Assembly: GCA_031262625.1 (NCBI GenBank)
Contig: JAISHJ010000099.1
Coordinates: 1 to 6,962 of the forward strand
Direction of reading: 5' to 3'
DNA from: Ruminococcus sp.
GTDB lineage: Bacteria; Bacillota; Clostridia; Oscillospirales; Ruminococcaceae
DNA: 6,962 nt
This document shows positions 5,832 to 6,962 of this stretch, piece after piece. Position numbers and translations under genes: made by a program. The notes under the pieces are model-generated. The model made no database searches. It was not told the DNA's origin and saw only the letters and a list, made by a program, of their open reading frames with translations. Position 1 is the stretch's first letter; each line of letters opens with the position of its first letter.

Positions 5832-6686
5832 ATGGAATTTACTAAAATGGAGAGCGCCGGGAACGACTACGTTTATTTTGATTGTACCGGTGGGATTCCC
5901 GATGAAATTGCAAAAGATATTCCTGCCGCCGCAATAAAACTTTCAGACCGTCACTTCGGCGTGGGAGGAGACGGAATTGTACTAATCTGCAAGTCCGAAG
6001 CCTCTGACTTTCGTATGAGAATGTTTAATAACGACGGTTCGGAAGGGAAGATGTGCGGAAACGCTTCAATCTGTATCGGAAAATATGTGTATGAACACGG
6101 ACTTACCGACAAGACCGAAGTAACCCTCGAAACGCTTTCGGGGATTAAAACATTGAACCTTGAGACTGACGGTAAAAGCGTAATTTCAACCTCCGTTAAT
6201 ATGGGGAAGGCGATTTTAACCGCGAAAGAAATCCCTGTTTTATCGGATGAGGATACATACATAAACAAAAAAATCACGCTTAAAAACGGCGTTCGTTATA
6301 CCGGCACGGCTGTTTCGATGGGAAATCCGCATTTCGTGATTTTTACCGAAGATGAAATATCGGAGGAAGAATTTTTGCGGGACGGAAAGCTTTTAGAATT
6401 CCATAAAAGTTTCCCGGAGCGCGTTAATACCGAATTTGTCACAATTCGCGACCGCTCCCACCTAAAAATGCGTGTGTGGGAGCGCGGAACAGGCGAAACT
6501 CTCGCCTGCGGAACAGGGACTTGCGCAACGGTAGTAGCGGCGGTAATTAACAATTACGCTGATTACGACGCCGAAACGGAAGTTGAAGTTCGCGGCGGAA
6601 AACTCCTCGTAACCTACAAAGAAGACGGCACAGTAATCCTCAAAGGTTTCGGCAGAGAGAGTTTCAGCGGAAATGTTTATCTTTGA
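5832..6686 (+). CDS. dapF: Diaminopimelate epimerase
   Basis: A 284-residue PLP-independent epimerase that interconverts LL- and meso-diaminopimelate for lysine and peptidoglycan synthesis. The protein begins MEFTKMESAGNDYVYFDC, matching the family's N-terminal GNDF/Y motif. The two catalytic cysteines are Cys75 (KMCGN) and Cys226 (ETLACGTGTC), one in each half of the pseudo-symmetric fold. GVGGDGI at 43-49 and SMGNPHFV at 162-169 are further family signatures, and WERGTGET at 216-223 binds the substrate. The usual CGNGxRC motif reads CGNASIC here, with Ile80 where Arg is common. An upstream in-frame ATG at 5805 would add nine residues but has no ribosome-binding site and overlaps the ANTAR gene, so 5832 is preferred. 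It lies 16 bases after the ANTAR stop and is probably the last gene of the operon. Length is normal for the family. Confidence 0.95.
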   Translation: MEFTKMESAGNDYVYFDCTGGIPDEIAKDIPAAAIKLSDRHFGVGGDGIVLICKSEASDFRMRMFNNDGSEGKMCGNASICIGKYVYEHGLTDKTEVTLETLSGIKTLNLETDGKSVISTSVNMGKAILTAKEIPVLSDEDTYINKKITLKNGVRYTGTAVSMGNPHFVIFTEDEISEEEFLRDGKLLEFHKSFPERVNTEFVTIRDRSHLKMRVWERGTGETLACGTGTCATVVAAVINNYADYDAETEVEVRGGKLLVTYKEDGTVILKGFGRESFSGNVYL

Positions 6687-6688
6687 TA

Positions 6689-6717
6689 TTGACAATTAAT
6701 AAAAATTGTGCTAAACT
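6689..6717 (+). promoter_or_regulatory. Probable promoter of the secreted-protein gene, overlapping the dapF terminator
   Basis: A perfect -35 TTGACA at 6689-6694, a 17-base spacer and TAAACT at 6712-6717 (4 of 6 -10 bases), preceded by TG at 6709-6710 (extended -10). The start would be near 6724, giving a leader of about 26 nt. The -10 overlaps the left arm of the dapF terminator, so RNA made from here would lack most of that arm. Confidence 0.58.
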
Positions 6718-6747
6718 TTCCTTAGTAAATCTAAGGAAAGTTTTTTT
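6713..6747 (+). terminator. Rho-independent terminator of the dapF operon
   Basis: A perfect 13-bp stem, AAACTTTCCTTAG (6713-6725) with CTAAGGAAAGTTT (6731-6743), has a 5-base loop TAAAT and ends in a run of seven T (6741-6747). It starts 27 bases after the dapF stop codon. The T-tract follows only on the + strand, so it acts in that direction. Confidence 0.9.
6733..6740 (+). promoter_or_regulatory. Ribosome-binding site of the secreted-protein gene, inside the terminator stem
   Basis: AAGGAAAG is the only purine-rich site before the ATG at 6750, nine bases downstream. It forms part of the 3' arm of the dapF terminator. In read-through RNA it would be base-paired; in RNA started at about 6724 it would be free. 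Confidence 0.55.
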
Positions 6748-6749
6748 AT

Positions 6750-6962
6750 ATGAAGAAATTACTAAGCGTAATATTTGTTTTTGTTATAACTATTTGTGCA
6801 GGGGCGATTTCCGTTTCGGCGGATGATATATCCCTAAATACGCTGATTGCGGAAGCGGCAGCGGCTGGTCAAACTACAGTAGACATACCCCCGGGCGCAA
6901 CGCTTGTGTCGGAACAGGTAACAATAAACACGCCCGGGCTTACGATAAACGGAAACGGCGCG
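6750..6962 (+). CDS. Secreted protein, N-terminal fragment, possibly beta-helix; cut by window end
   Basis: The first 71 residues of an open frame that runs off the window. It begins MKKLLSVIFVFVITICAGAI: two lysines, a hydrophobic core, then a probable signal peptidase I site VSA|DD after Ala24, so the product is exported. The mature start reads as a short helix (SLNTLIAEAAAAGQ) followed by TVDIPPGATLVSEQVTI and LTINGNGA. This alternating pattern is typical of the first rungs of right-handed beta-helix proteins of the pectate-lyase-like superfamily. That fold call rests on a short stretch. Cys16 does not sit in a proper lipobox. The gene has its own probable promoter and is separated from dapF by a terminator, so it is likely an independent unit. 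The function is unknown. Confidence 0.75.
   Translation, partial: MKKLLSVIFVFVITICAGAISVSADDISLNTLIAEAAAAGQTTVDIPPGATLVSEQVTINTPGLTINGNGA

Noticed and set aside
6750..6830. Lipoprotein signal at Cys16 of the secreted protein
   Set aside because: The residues before Cys16 (I-T-I) do not fit a lipobox, and a better signal peptidase I site (VSA|DD) follows at residue 24.
1..6962. CRISPR arrays, insertion sequences, tRNA or rRNA genes
   Set aside because: No regularly spaced repeats, transposase frames, terminal repeats or tRNA-like foldings were seen on either strand by eye.

Overview
The window carries a compact, co-directional (+ strand) nitrogen-assimilation operon, followed by a lysine/peptidoglycan gene and the start of a gene for a secreted protein. 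Several features suggest a low-to-mid GC anaerobic Firmicute of the Clostridia, possibly an Oscillospiraceae/Ruminococcus-like gut or rumen lineage. These are strong Shine-Dalgarno sites, AT-rich promoters of the TTGACA/TATAAT type with extended -10 elements, many iron-sulfur proteins, an ANTAR regulator next to ammonia-assimilation genes, and a typical Gram-positive signal peptide. The taxonomic call is inference; no rRNA or marker gene is present to fix it.

Layout: 1-207 is an AT-rich control region with several inverted repeats and a good promoter (135-163). Positions 208-5252 encode a split glutamate synthase in five cistrons: the class II glutamine amidotransferase domain (208-1314), the FMN/Fe-S synthase domain with an N-terminal 2[4Fe-4S] ferredoxin domain (1305-2813), a four-cluster ferredoxin (2828-3283), a NirB/NADH-rubredoxin-reductase-like FAD flavoprotein (3280-4515), and the GXGXG beta-helix domain (4527-5252). 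Positions 5255-5815 encode an ANTAR RNA-binding antiterminator whose receiver domain has lost its phosphorylation residues. dapF (true start probably 5832, not 5805) ends at 6686 and is followed by a strong intrinsic terminator (6713-6747). From 6750 a new gene begins with a signal peptide and the start of what looks like a beta-helix protein; it is cut by the window edge.

How the genes fit together: the three pieces at 208, 1305 and 4527 correspond to the three functional domains of the conventional large subunit GltB, but as separate polypeptides. They would release ammonia from glutamine, channel it to 2-oxoglutarate and reduce the adduct to glutamate on FMN. The usual beta subunit GltD is absent; the flavoprotein and ferredoxin between the FMN and GXGXG genes look like its functional replacement, passing electrons from NADH through Fe-S clusters. 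Overlapping or nearly touching genes (10-bp overlap, ATGA overlap, gaps of 2 to 16 bases) argue for one transcript and assembly as a complex. The ANTAR protein probably controls nitrogen genes by transcription antitermination, but I see no ANTAR-type paired hairpins in the short leader of this operon, so its target may lie elsewhere.

The most noteworthy points are the GltD-less electron-transfer module, the degenerate receiver on the ANTAR protein, and the layered promoter/terminator/ribosome-binding site at 6689-6752. There the 3' arm of the dapF terminator also carries the ribosome-binding site of the next gene. Nothing here clearly amounts to an entirely undescribed system. Split glutamate synthases of this kind are known from archaea and anaerobes.
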